Shown here: positions 48,990 through 63,050 of the stretch, piece after piece
How the letters are laid out: each line of letters opens with the position of its first letter
How positions within the stretch are numbered: the stretch's first letter is position 1
Assembly (NCBI GenBank): GCA_035236585.1
Contig: CP141137.1
Coordinates: 43,856,057-43,920,056, forward strand
DNA length: 64,000 nt
Direction of reading: 5' to 3'
Origin: Warburgia ugandensis
Lineage: Eukaryota > Streptophyta > Magnoliopsida > Canellales > Canellaceae
Translations under genes and position numbers: made by a program
Notes under the pieces: generated by a model
What the model was told of the DNA's origin: nothing
Seen by the model: the letters and a program-made list of their open reading frames with translations, nothing else
The model's database searches: none

Positions 48990-49990
48990 ACCATGACAAG
49001 TTAGGATGCCTAGCTCATCTTGGACTATAGGTTTCAGAGTAGGGGTTGTTGGTAGGTTTGCAACATGTATTCATTGCATTCACCTGTTCCAAAAGATATT
49101 TGCTATAAACTTTGTTTAGTGGACAATTTATGGCTAAATGGGCAGAGATAGAACAAACAATGCAAACCTCTTGTGTAGGTTTAGCAAATATAGTAGTGGC
49201 CATAAAGGTCTGAAACATGTTTTCAAGTTTGTCCATGCTCCCATCATATTTATCCATTATATCCATTCTCAATCATAGAGTTAAGCTTATTGGATATATT
49301 TGCGGACACTCTTATTTCATAAATGTCTCCTTTGTTTGGAGGCTGAGCATTTATTTTTCTCCTATTTGAATAATCCCATTACTGGAAATTATCAGCTATA
49401 GTTTGGAAAAAATTCCAGGCCTCTATCTCATCTTTCAACATGAGGGCCCTTGCACTATGCATATATTATTTGTTTATTTTGAGGTGTTAATGCCTCATAA
49501 AAGTATTGAACTTGCTGCCTTTTTCAAATTCGTGATGGGAACACTTTTGTAGTAGTTCATTCCACCTTTCCCAACATTCATAATATTGTTCATCGTCTCT
49601 TTGCTAGAAATTAATAATTTTCTTATGAAGGGCATTGGTCTTATGTACGAGGAAGAACTTGTTCAAAAACTTTCTACACAATTAGTCCCATGTGTTGATG
49701 GATCCAACCACCAAAGAATTGAGCCATGATTTGGCCTTATCTTTGATTGAGAAGGGAAATATCCTTAACCTAATTGAATCATCCGACAAATTTTGAAACC
49801 TAAATTTAGCACAAATATAAAAGAATTCCTTGATACCATAAAATGTAGGGAGTAATTTAATAACTCTTGGTTTGAGTTCAAAGTGTTCATCATTAATTGG
49901 AGGCAATGTGATGCACAGGTGAGTGTTGAGTTAGAGTGGTGAATAGAAATCTCTAATGGCTTTGCGCTCAACTTCTATTGGTGGTTTAGC
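48990..49990 (-). pseudogene. Element C gag remnant
   Basis: The minus strand carries FELKPRVIKLLPTFYGI, DDSIRLRIFPFSIKDKAKSW and LNSLVVGSINTWD, the core gag signature. A degraded CWERWNELLQKC-like segment follows, then a CCHC zinc knuckle CIVCSISAHLAINC (C-x2-C-x4-H-x4-C). Internal stops are present. The gag is separated from its protease by element D, inserted at 48877. Confidence 0.86.
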
Positions 49991-50099
49991 CATGGGTTTA
50001 AGAACTTGGTTTCTCACCCCTGGTCTATGGGTATGCTCAATTTCTAGTTCTAAGGGTACTAGCTCAACTTTTTAAGATTGACTTCCTTACATACACTAA

Positions 50100-51060
50100 A
50101 CTAAAATCCTATATGATGCAACCTAACTATATGCAGACACTAACTCTATCTGATGTGCAATTAATCATAGTAAATTGCAAATCGAGTTGTTTTGATTATC
50201 TTTTGTAATTGCATATGATGGTAGCTTCTTAGACCTAAAACTAAATAGCTCCTCTTTTTATCTAGACTTGACTACTGCTTACCAGTTAGGTTTTGCTTTA
50301 AACTGGTTAATATAATTCTCATGTCAAGAGGTGTTTAGACTTCAACCGATGTCAATAAAAGGCATGGAAAAATAACTTGGATTTTAAGACACCCATTTTA
50401 ACCACGATGCTTAGAAGTTCTTGAAGTGACAGTAGATTGATTTCTTAGGTGGGCCAAGGATTTGGTGATAAAATTCAATCCTAATCTTATGAGAGTTTCT
50501 ATGGAGTCCTTACTAACATTATATTAAATAGGTGCTTACTAATGCAATAGTCCTAAATAACGTGCGACAATTTTCATGAATGATCCTATTCTATATGAGT
50601 TAAACTACTATTCAAATGCAATTATACTAAATGCATTTATACTAGAAAATTAAAATAGAGTGAAAATTGTTTATAGTGGGGGTTCTGATGATGATCAAGT
50701 GTGGGCAGCCATACCCCACACTTGCCTTGTACTATTACAACCCATTTAAAATTGAATAATAATGTGCAAAATACAATGGGGTCTCACTACAAGTCAAAAT
50801 CCTAACACAAGAAAGCAAATAAATCCTATCTAATGTGATGAAGCCATGGCCCATAGAATCGCTGGTGCTCCTTTTGTCGTAATCCTCTCACACAAAAACA
50901 AACAAGATATGTCAATTTGTAAGGAATAAGCAAAATATGCAAAGTTAATGCAAATAAAAGAATCCTAATCTAATGCAATCCTAAACTTAGACTAGATATA
51001 AACAATTCAAACAAGATTCACCCACAAATATGTTGTGATTCCCTAGCAACAGTGCCAAAA
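50100..51060 (-). other. Element C leader and primer-binding site
   Basis: The primer-binding site TTTTGGCACTGTTGCTAGGG lies at about 51040-51060 (minus), resembling the tRNA-Asp site of Athila elements. The rest is untranslated leader. Part of it (about 50220-50530) is a module also present in D, in H and, unexpectedly, inside E-type LTRs. Confidence 0.7.
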
Positions 51061-51068
51061 ACTTGTTG

Positions 51069-53767
<2,699 letters not shown>

Positions 53768-53818
53768 TTACTCAATTAAATAACACAATACAGATAAATA
53801 AATTCCTAATTAGTTCCT
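53768..53818 (-). repeat. Element F, middle LTR (B), right portion
   Basis: A short tail (AATACAGATAAATAAATTCC, then TAATTAGTTCC) supplies exactly the part missing from 13690-14060 when compared with LTR A and LTR 3. Confidence 0.7.
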
Positions 53819-54752
53819 TCCACCACCCTCTTGAAATGAACCTTGCCCTTAAGGTTCTGATCCAAAAGCACCTTTAGTGGGATGAGCATGAGATATTCTT
53901 TTTGTAGAACTTTGTTTAACTTTTTTGATTAAGTGATTGATAGAATGAACTCAAATTATTATACTTGGAAATCATGAACTAACCAAACTTGCTACTTTTT
54001 GGTTCATTGAATTTTGCTAATAAACACCTTGATCTATACTTGTATTCTTAGTTTCTTAGAATAATAAAACAATAACCTTCCTGCTCAAATATTTGAAGAT
54101 CTCTTTAATCTTGAGAGGGGGATTAGAGTATAATCCCCCTTCATAAATATAATTGAAATGAAGCTTTTTAGGACATATTTCTTTCATTAGATATTTGACC
54201 AATAGATTCTCATTCATTAATTGTTCCAAATGTGGTGCGTATAATGGTTTTATATGGTTATCAACATTTGCTACCATGGATTTTAATAATTCCTTCAATA
54301 TTGTGATTCTTGCCTTGAGTGCTTCTGACAGAATTTTAATCTTCATGTTCATAGACTTAATAACCAATTTCATTTTTGCAACTTAATCATTGTGTGTTGA
54401 AGCCATGAAATATAAATGAGGTTGCAAATCTTAATGAGATATTTCTAACATTAACAATATTGCACTGATCCAATATCTTATGACTAAGATACAATTGTTA
54501 GAAAATAATTGCTAGAAAAGTTGAAAAACCATTGGAAGAAACGAGAAAAAAAATAAACACAATAGGAAGAAACTGAAAAATTGTCATAAAAATCTAAAAT
54601 ATTGCAAAAAAAATACCGACAATATACATAAAAATTGCCTTAATTGGAAATCACCAAAATAAGTAAAGAATTGTTGGAAATTGCAAAAAATACCACAAAT
54701 CTATATAATGATAAAAAAAAGATTCCTTGGATCAAATGCTCTTGTACCAAAT
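53819..54752 (-). mobile_element. Element F, second internal segment
   Basis: It is homologous to 12847-13689, with the same C-rich start and CTTGAAATGAACCTTGCCC. The open segment at 54373-54056 contains LSEALKARITILKELLKSMV. A primer-binding site TGGTACAAGAGC lies at the far end (about 54740-54750, minus strand). No enzymatic pol domain was recognised. Confidence 0.7.
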
Positions 54753-55150
54753 TGATATTAACCAAAATATAAAAAGAAGAATAAAAGAAGAAAAAGAGAG
54801 AAGATGATCACTTCAAGGGGATTAGACCTCCTATTTTAGGTTCAACTTCAGAAGCAGCTAGATCTCCTAACCCAAGATAGAGCCAAATAAATCTTTTCTC
54901 ATTCATTACCATGATAAAAAGAATTCAAGACTTGTGGTTAAGAAATCTAACAACCAATAGGATATTTTCCTAATTTAACTTACCTAATAAACTTAACCTT
55001 GCTAAATATCCTATGACTCTTAACATAGAAAAACTTCTAAATTACTTTGTCTTAGTAAGTAATGACATGAATGAAAAGAATTAGACTCCTATTTAGCAAC
55101 TTTCTTAATAATATGATACAAATAAGTAAATTTCTAATTAGTTCCTATCA
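54753..55150 (-). repeat. Element F, right LTR (third copy)
   Basis: 398 bp, from TGATATTAACCAAAATAT to AATTAGTTCCTATCA. On the minus strand this is the 5' LTR, since the tRNA-Met-like primer-binding site follows it. Its right flank returns to LINE sequence. The flanking five bases (TGCAC here, GGCTC at 12431-12435) match at three of five positions, so any target duplication is decayed or absent. Confidence 0.8.
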
Positions 55151-55639
55151 TGCACAGACTAGGACTGAAGTAGCAAGCACCATCAATGTTGAGTTCTTCA
55201 ATTTGGTGTCGTCAATGACATTGTTCCATTACTTAATGATAGTATTCATTGATTAAGATGCAAAAGTCGTTACACATGCTGACTAAAGAGTAGCTATTGA
55301 AGTGGGTATGTTACTAATGATGCTTTGGGTCTTCCTTTCCCTATGAAGCATTTCAAGTTCCTCTCAAGCCATAATGTCTAAATTATTGCTAGAAAGCATA
55401 GATTCTAAAGAGTCTTTGCTTTTGAATCAATCTTAACTCCCAACCATTAAATCATCAGTTCTCCATTACTGCTGGGCAACACCAATTCCATATTGAACTT
55501 CTATAGGATGTGTAACCACAGCGGGTCTGCTATTGGACAATTTAACATGAATTGGTAAATAGTTTCACCATTCTTGTGCTAGAAGTGACACCAAGAAGGG
55601 CTAGCTATTCCCTTTACTTCCAGTTTTTCAAAACAAGGG

Positions 55640-55862
55640 AATTTTAGAGTGCTAGAGTAAAAATGTAGAATAGTACTTTAGGAGGGGAAGGGGATTTCCT
55701 TATTAGTTTGGCTAGCTCCCAAGAAGCTTGATTGGGGAGGATGGAATGGTAGACTGATTTTACTGTGAACTGACCACTTCTATTGAGATCCCAGATGATA
55801 ATGTTATCCTTGTTGGAGTCAACATGCACATTGTTAAGTAATTGAAGAAGTGTTCTCAACCA
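55640..55862 (-). pseudogene. LINE zinc-binding (zf-RVT) region
   Basis: LNNVHVDSNKDNIIIWDLN, SGQFTVKSVYHSILPN and PSPPKVLFYIFTLAL are typical of the domain after the RT in plant LINEs (the SG.FTVKS.Y ... P.K...F.W pattern). It ends at a stop. Confidence 0.8.
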
Positions 55863-56548
55863 CTGGTCTTCATCACCACTAAAGTGGTCTTTTGAGATTA
55901 ATGAACCAATGATAATTATTATTAGTCCAAGTGAAGAAATCCTTCATAGTTGATGATGCCCCATAAATTCAATTGAAGTTGGAGCTAAGTGGCCTATTAT
56001 CCATTCACACAGCATGCCAAAACCTAAGCTTATTGCACGCATAACATTTGAACTTAATATGCCCTTTGAAAAGATGAAGGTGTTTTGTAATGTGTCTCCA
56101 TACAAGTGATCCTTTGGCACATTCATGTGGCTTTATCCACCATGGATTGATTGGTTTATACCGTTATTTGATGATAGAGTGCCAGAGTCCATTGTCATCA
56201 ATTGAAAACCTACATTGTCATTTGCATAGTAGTGTTGTGTTCATGTCTTTGAGTCTTCTAATAATGAACCCTTATCTTTCCTTGGCTTACAAACATTTTC
56301 CCAAGAAACAAGGTGAAATTTGCCTTTTTCCTCACTTATCTTCATAGAAGTTGCTTTTGAATTCTATCTTTTGAAGTATGCTAGTAGGGCATTAAAAGAG
56401 AGACATTAAATAGACTGACATATTTGCAAGAGATGATTTAGTGAGTGTAATTCTTCTAGCTTTGGAGAGACAAGCCCTTTTCCATGCTCATAGTTTGGCT
56501 TAAAATTTTTCAAGGATGGGGTACCATTGTGATATAGCTAGCCTGCAC

Positions 56549-56550
<2 letters not shown>

Positions 56551-56608
<58 letters not shown>
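56551..56608. repeat. (GA)n tract within the LINE
   Basis: About 29 GA units followed by TGCGTGTGTG. Confidence 0.95.
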
Positions 56609-56610
<2 letters not shown>

Positions 56611-56951
56611 CGTGTGTGCTATTCAATAAGAGCATGGGAGAGAGATGATCTGACACTCAAGAAGCTTGGAAATGTTCTCAATACACTACTTCTAAACACT
56701 GACTTCAATAATTTGAGATTTTCAAAGGTTTATCTTTTGCTCAGTGGCCAACTTATAGCATGTAAGAATGGGTTTGATATAATGGCCTTGGTTTGCAATC
56801 TTTGATTCAATAAGCAACATATCATCATCATAGTTCAAGTAAGTTGCAGTCAGTTTGAATTGAGAATTTTGAAACCTGAGTAGTGACCAATAAGAAACCT
56901 ATGGTGACAAGAAACACCCTTGTTTGATGCCTCTTCAGCTTAATCATGATT

Positions 56952-57138
56952 AAGAACCATACATGGCACAACAGTAAAATTTGTCATTGTGTGACGTTGA
57001 GGTCACGGGTTCAAGGCTTGAAAATAATCCCTTACAAAAATATAAGGTAAAGCTGCGTACTATAGGTCCTTGTGGTTTGCTCCTTCCCTGGACCCCTCAT
57101 AGGCAAAAGCATTGTGCACCAGGGCTGCTCTTTTTTTA
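56952..57138 (+). mobile_element. Au-type SINE, copy 3, inserted in the LINE RT
   Basis: It shares with copies 1 and 2 the A box region (ATGGCACAACAGTAAAAT), the B box (GAGGTCACGGGTTCAAGGC), AAGGTAAAGCTGCGTACTAT, CTTGTGGTTTGC and GCACCAGGGCTGC with a T run. The 5' end is degraded. LINE RT coding resumes on both sides, showing that it inserted into the LINE. A target duplication was not clear. Confidence 0.88.
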
Positions 57139-58460
57139 TGCAAGGCATTCTTGGATCCAACATCTCTATTTCCTTCCAAAATTCATTTTTTCCAATACTT
57201 GGTGAATAAGTGGCCATTCAATTCCATCAAATGCCTTTTCCATATCCAATAGAACAAAAAAACCACGTTGACTTCTTCATCATTTCAATGACTTCATTGG
57301 CTATTAGAACTTTATCAACAATGTTTTTCCATTTATGATAAGCATACTGGCTTGGGAATATGACATCTAAGTATACTTTTAAGCCTGCTAACCAATATTT
57401 TGGCTATAATATTGTAACAACTACCAATTAGGCTAATTGGCTTGAATTATCTGAGATAAGTTTCCTAAGCTTTGGGTTCTCATTCCATTCAAGCTCGAAT
57501 TTGAATGGTTTTAGACCCCAAGTGGGGATATTAGCTTGTAACAGTATATGGAGATGGTTGATGAAAGATTGAAGATCAGTTTACAATTGGTGTATGGAAA
57601 GATTTCAAGCCAGCTTGGTTTCATCGAGAATCTACCAAATCTACTTAATATAGGTCTCTCTTACTAATTAGACTGAGCTACACCTGCAATTCTAGATCAA
57701 TTAGGTCATTAGCTTCAATGAAGTTGTTAAAGGAAGCCTTACCTTGTGAGCAAGTCATTGAAGTATTTCTTTGAGATGGAAATCTAATCACATTGAAACC
57801 TGCACATGGTACCATGGGCAGTTCCATTTGGAAATAATGTTACTTAGCTTTAACCATAAGGTTTCCCTTTCTTGATCATCATTTCACCTTTTGATTTCTT
57901 AGGTAGTAGATAATATTCAAGATTTAGATCACTTTTGATGCATGGTATGACAAAACCTTGGTGGGTTGGCAAAATGATTGGTAAGGATCATGCTAACTTC
58001 ACCTAGGTATGCTAAATTACAAGGTTAATATTCAATGTCCCATTTAATGGCATCTCATTGTATCATACATCTCGTCCTTATTTCTCTTCCTTCTTTCCTT
58101 ATTGGTTTATCTAGTGTTTACACAATATTGGTACTTTCTATTTGATAATAGCACTCCTCTCCCCCATGCAATATTTTTTGGCTAAAGACATGAGTGCATG
58201 TTTGTGACATGCAGCCCTTGTGCATACAGCTACTATTCTCCTTTACATGTCTCTCGGCTCATTTTTAAAGCTTGTTAGAGAATGATACCTTAATGGCTAC
58301 CTATATGTTACTAGCCAAACATGTGTTTGGACCATCAGTCGAAGATTTCAAATTTGAACTATTCATCCTAGTCTTTATGACAGAAAATGCACACCATAAA
58401 AGATCTAAAAATCCTACAGTCATGAGATTTGAAAATCAACCATCCTTCTCTAGTGCTTTT

Positions 58461-58464
<4 letters not shown>

Positions 58465-58509
<45 letters not shown>
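58465..58509. repeat. (CT)n tract
   Basis: About 22 CT units followed by a T-rich run. Confidence 0.94.
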
Positions 58510-58511
<2 letters not shown>

Positions 58512-58649
58512 TTTTTTCTTTCTTGTATTGTTTATTGGCCTTAGCAGGCCAGAGATAGTGGTTAGGATCATTATCTGTGAATGAGCCAACTCCAGAGTCA
58601 GATTACACTAAATCAGCCATCGATATCATTCCAATAAGACTTCATGAGC

Positions 58650-58800
58650 AAAGAACTTCTAGCATAGTGGTGTAGGAGCCTCTCTCTTTTGGGTGGTCAG
58701 GGTTCGAAGCTGGTCATGGTGTACCATCCATGTTCAAGAAAAATAGCATTCAGTGGAGAGCCTTGAGTTCCTCTTCAATCTGTGTACTTTTTCATCATTT
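58650..58800 (+). mobile_element. Possible tRNA-derived SINE fragment
   Basis: TAGTGGTGTAGGAGCC resembles an A box. About 40 bases later GGTCAGGGTTCGAAGCT is a good B box. No clover-leaf or full tRNA can be folded by eye, and no target duplication was seen. A weak call. Confidence 0.3.
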
Positions 58801-59021
58801 ATGAAGTTTAAAATATAGAAAAGTCTTAAATGGCTGTCGAACTTCTAGGGAAATATAAAAGCAACAAATTGAAAGTGCATATGAAACTAGTTCCTAGTCC
58901 CTACCAAACAATGTGTGATTTTGGGAATTTACTGTTTATGAGTAGTACATGGTAGGGCAAATGCCTAAATCAATAAATAAAGAGTTTAGGTAAGTGTGCA
59001 AGTTAAAGAGGACAAAAGGGT

Positions 59022-59397
59022 TGTTAAGTGTTCAATTTTGGCCAAAATGCCCTTAGTCTGCATCTTATTAGATCATCTCATCAATTAAATTTAAAATCTT
59101 GAATAAAATTTTTCATTTTAAATTAATCAGATGTATAACGTATGGTTTAGATGATTCTAATTTAATCCTATGTTTTGCAAATAAATGAAATTGGAATTAG
59201 ATGGTCTAGATCAAAGTAAATGACATAGATCAAGGAGGAAACTACTTTGAAAAAGAAGAAATTGAAGATAATCAAGAAATAAAGTATAAATTTTGGATAA
59301 GAGAGAAGAAATGTAGTTTGAATCAAAATCAAGCTCTTCTGGAAAAATCTATATAAAGAAAAGGCAGCACAATTGAAAAAGCAGGCTTTTAAGTGGA

Positions 59398-59468
<71 letters not shown>

Positions 59469-61056
59469 GAAGAACCAAACTCCCCCTCTCTTTCTCATTC
59501 CCTATCTATTTTTCACTCTCCCTTTCTACTCCCTATTCTTCACTCATCACCTGCATCCCCCTTCTCTCTCACTACCCCATCTTGCCTGAGCAAGTGGAGC
59601 ACCAGCCAACACCACCTCTGGTTCCGTTACCGAGATGCTACCAACCTCCTTCGCACCATTCTCATCCCCACTTTGTACTTTCTCTCCCTCTCATCTCCCT
59701 CTCTATTTTCCCATAACCCTCTTCTCTTCTCCCATCTCTTACTTGCATTATCCTCTCTGTATGCACTTTTCTATAATATCACCTGCACTCTCTGTTCCAC
59801 TACTGCAAGCCTGACATGTAGCACCCCCATCTTACTCTCTCCTTTTTTCTCCTCTAGCTTCATAGCACTGTACAGACCAATAGCACCCCCATCTCCATCC
59901 CCTTTCAACATTGCAGGTCAATCACTTCAGAAAAACCAGCCACACCACCTCCCTCTTTCTCTCCCTTCTCCCTCTCTGCTTCTCTTTATCTCCTTATATA
60001 TATATTTTTTTTTGCTCTCTCGGTTTCTAGTAGGAAACTAGAATCCCACCATCCTCTTGTTCACCACACCATCCCGACCCTCTTTTGAGTTTTTTCCTTC
60101 ACTAGCTAGTTTCAACAACCTGACAGAGGCAGCCAAAAGGAGAGACTAGCCAGCACTTGTTTCCTCTCTCACCTTCTCTTTCTCATTCCCCAACACCTCT
60201 CCCTTCACCATGGAAGAAAACTTAGCATAGGTTTTCTCCTTTTCTTCTCTTCTCCTCCTTCCCTACAACTCTCTTCCCTATGCTTCACCATCTTCTCCAT
60301 CAGTTCCCCCTGTTTTTTGTTTAAAACAAAAAATCAGAGAAATTCCAATTTGACCCTTTGGTCTTTACTTTTAATTTCATTTTAATCCTTTTTTTTTAAT
60401 CTTATTCCTATTTTCCCTAATCCCTGTTCTACTATCCAAGTTCTGTGTTGTTCTCAACTTAATCTAGGAACTATGTTATCTAAACCTATTTTATTTAAGC
60501 TTAACCAAATCAACAATCTAGCTTTAATAAATAAGATTCATTTATTTCTTCCATATTAGATTTTCAATCAATCCTAAATCTTGTTCTTAGGATATCCCCT
60601 AGTCAATTCAACATTCTTGATCTTTAATCTAAAATCCTAAGATTTGATTTAAGCCGTCCAAAACCCAAAATCATCCTTTAGTCTGTATCATTAAAATTTT
60701 AAGAAATCTGAACAATTAAGTTGCTAGATCTTTACTCAGAAGTACCAATGAGAGATTAATGATGATTGATTAACGTTGATGATATTAGATATGATGTAAT
60801 TTGTATAATCAAGAGGATGTGAGTTTTATTTTTTAGTTAATTTTTTTGTCTTTTTGAACTTGGATTTATGTAATTTTCATTAGCTAAATAGATTTTTGTT
60901 TATAATTTATTTTTATTTATTTTTAGTTATTTCTTATAATTTTTAGATAATTAAAATTTATTTAAACTCCATCTTTTTAAATCGAGTCCCCATGGGATCG
61001 ACCCATACTTGCATTAGCTACACTACAATATTTCATTCACTTCAATAAAATAATCA
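59022..61056 (+). repeat. Element H, 5' LTR (D family, plus strand)
   Basis: 2035 bp from TGTTAAGTGTTCAATTTTGG to TAAAATAATCA, the inverse complement of the element D LTR layout (same start, and CCCATGGGATCGACCCATAC near the end). A TATA box CTATATAAAG lies at 59349-59358, about 50 bases before the CT tract. A primer-binding site TTTTTGGCACCATTTTTGTGG follows at about 61062. Confidence 0.87.
59401..59464. repeat. (CT)n tract in the LTR of element H
   Basis: About 32 CT units just downstream of CTATATAAAG, so probably within the transcribed leader. Confidence 0.95.
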
Positions 61057-63050
61057 ATAAGTTTTTGGCACCATTTTTGTGGACCTACAATGGAGCTTTT
61101 ATAAAATTTAATAAATAATTTTAAAAAATTAAAAATTAAAATTTTTAGAAACTACATTATTTTAGCATTTTAGGCATTTTTAGTTTTTCTTAGTGCATAA
61201 TCACTATATTTCCTAAATTTTGGTACTTATTGCTATTTTCATTTTTCAAGAAATTAAAAAAAGAAGATTTCAGGGAGGACTTCAATTAGGATAGACAAAT
61301 TTTTATTTTGAGTGAATTGTAGTTAGAACGCATTGTATTTTTTACTAATCATAATTCATTTAAAAAGGGTTGTAATGATACATGTCAAGGGTGGACCATC
61401 ATAACTTGGAAGCGGAGGTGGAATGTAAATGGTCCCACCCTTGTACAAGAAGATCTTATCCAGGACCCCATTGTGAGCAACCCAAATCCTTAAATTCCTA
61501 GATTAGAGTTTGCATTAGTAGAATAATTTTGTATTGTTTGGTAGTATAATTGCATATAGAAAGCATATTTTATAATTGATGCATTTTAGGTTTTGCATTA
61601 GTTTTTTTATTTTTAATTGCATTTTAGGGCATGCTTATCCTTTAAGGTGATTTATAAGTTGATTGAACTACCATGGAGTATGGAAATGAATTAGTTAGGG
61701 TTCCTTACCCCACAAGATCAAGGGTGGATTTAATCATCATCTCTTAGCCCACCTAGGATACCCACCACAAGCGTGCAACTTAGCCATTCAAATTAATTTA
61801 AAGAGACTTATAGAGGCATCACATGCTCATAGGACCCTCTTAATAGGACACAAGCTATTGTCACTCTAGTGGCTTTTGAGCATTGCTGTTATAATATGTT
61901 GGTATATAACAATATCCACCTCAATGAGATACCATTTGGAGCACCACAGTGGTATGTGATTTATATGACCAACTTAGTGTTGATGAGGTCATTAAGGACC
62001 ACAATGGTTATAAGAAGGAATAACAGGGGTTTGGGGCTAGCGCCATCGAGTAGTGGGGTCCAGGGCAACAGCCCCGGTGGGGGTCCAAGGGGGCAATGCC
62101 CCCTGGTGGCAGGGTCTACCAGCCCTACAGTATGCATCATCTATCAATGGAAGGTTGACTGTCAACACGAAAAATCACCTCCTACCACTCCTTGCTTGAT
62201 GCATTGAATGATCAACAGCTACTCTTGTGGATGTTCTACAGCTATCATAATAAAGGTCTGATTAAGGTCAAATCAACAACCTAATTGGTGGAGAAGGCTA
62301 TAAATTGGCATGCCACAAGCCTCCCAAAGAGCTTTAAAGAATTTCGTTGCTTTGTAGATCTTCTTACCTATTGTTCATCTTCTATGTCTAGAAGCCATTG
62401 AAGCTCTGCTAGAGAGCACACGATGGGACAATCCATTGTTGTATTATGTTCTTATCAATCTAAAATATCAGTAGCATTGAGTAGTGTTGTCTTTCTCCTA
62501 GATTTTTGTTTAGACGTTCCTGGTGCATACTTGTATCCTTACATAATAGGTGTCTTAAAACCTAAGTGATTTTGCTACTCTTCCGTTAACGATTGTTGAG
62601 GTCTAAATTCCTCTTGACATAAGGATTGTGTTAATCACTTTAAAGTAGAACCCAACTAGTAAGTAGTAGTCAATTGTGAAAGAGAGGAGGAGTGTTAAAT
62701 TTAGCTAATCTAAAAGCATCTCCCCCATACAAATTCAAAAAAAGCAAAATATTTTTTCTTGTTAGCCTTAAGGGATTGTTTAATTGTGTCATGTGTTTGT
62801 ACATTATTCTAGGCACTTAGGTTGCATCATTTAGGGTACTTTTTTCTATTAAAAAAAAAGAAAAAAAAAGAGTGAGAGAGAAAAGAAAAAGATCTTTTAT
62901 TGTATGCACTTTTGGATACACAACAAAACCGAGAGGTTAGTTAAGTTCACCCAAAAAGACATATAATCAAATTAGTTATCACCAACGGCTAATAAATGAT
63001 TAAGGGGTAACTTAGCCTGTGATAGTATTAGAGGTGATCAAGGCCCTACC
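61057..63050 (+). other. Element H leader with primer-binding site
   Basis: It starts with TTTTTGGCACCATTTTTGTGG, the same site type as in C and D. The leader contains the shared module (about 61700-61896 continuing at 62549-62700), interrupted by a Copia-like solo LTR. Non-coding. Confidence 0.75.
61897..62543 (+). mobile_element. Copia-like solo LTR with TAATA duplication
   Basis: 647 bp from TGTTGGTATATAAC to TTGTATCCTTACA, flanked by TAATA at 61892-61896 and 62544-62548. The flanking sequence matches the uninterrupted leader of element D on both sides. It contains a GC-rich block (62035-62125) with the near-perfect hairpin GGGGGCAATGCCCCC, and a TATA-like CTATAAATTGG at about 62289. The Copia assignment rests on length, termini and general look only. 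Confidence 0.82.

Larger units (their letters stand above)
56400..57480 (-). pseudogene. LINE reverse transcriptase remnant
   Basis: RT blocks: FRPISLIGSCYNIIAKILVS, VLIANEVIEMMKKS, then LLDMEKAFDGIEWPLIHQVL (first catalytic Asp in LDMEKAFD). After the SINE comes LNYDDDMLLIES, where the usual Y/FADD motif reads YDDD. A GA tract (56551-56608) and the Au SINE (56952-57138) interrupt it. Confidence 0.8.
55151..57950 (-). mobile_element. 5' and central part of the split LINE (endonuclease, RT, zinc-binding, start of RNase H)
   Basis: Minus-strand order: endonuclease C-terminal part (about 57870-57480, with RFPSQRNTSM-like, NNFIEANDLIDLEL and WGLKPFKFE-like phrases); RT (57480-56400); zinc-binding zf-RVT region (55860-55640); and the start of RNase H (ELNIDGACYFSPSLC, about 55200-55152). 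All are broken by frameshifts. The endonuclease is followed very closely by the RT YFRPISLIGSCYNIIAKIL block, so the RT N-terminus is deleted. The 3' remainder is at 11901-12435. Confidence 0.82.
57951..59021. other. Stretch between the LINE and element H
   Basis: No gene recognised. It holds a CT tract (58465-58509) and a tRNA-like segment near 58650-58760; the rest is AT-rich unique-looking sequence. The extreme 5' end of the LINE may extend into it. Confidence 0.5.

Noticed and set aside
59373-60041. 222-codon plus-strand frame rich in Ser, Leu and Pro
   Set aside because: It starts before the CT tract and continues through the pyrimidine-rich LTR leader of element H. It is not protein-like.
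61869-62207. 112-codon plus-strand frame
   Set aside because: It crosses the left boundary of the Copia-like solo LTR and its GC-rich block, so it cannot be an old gene.
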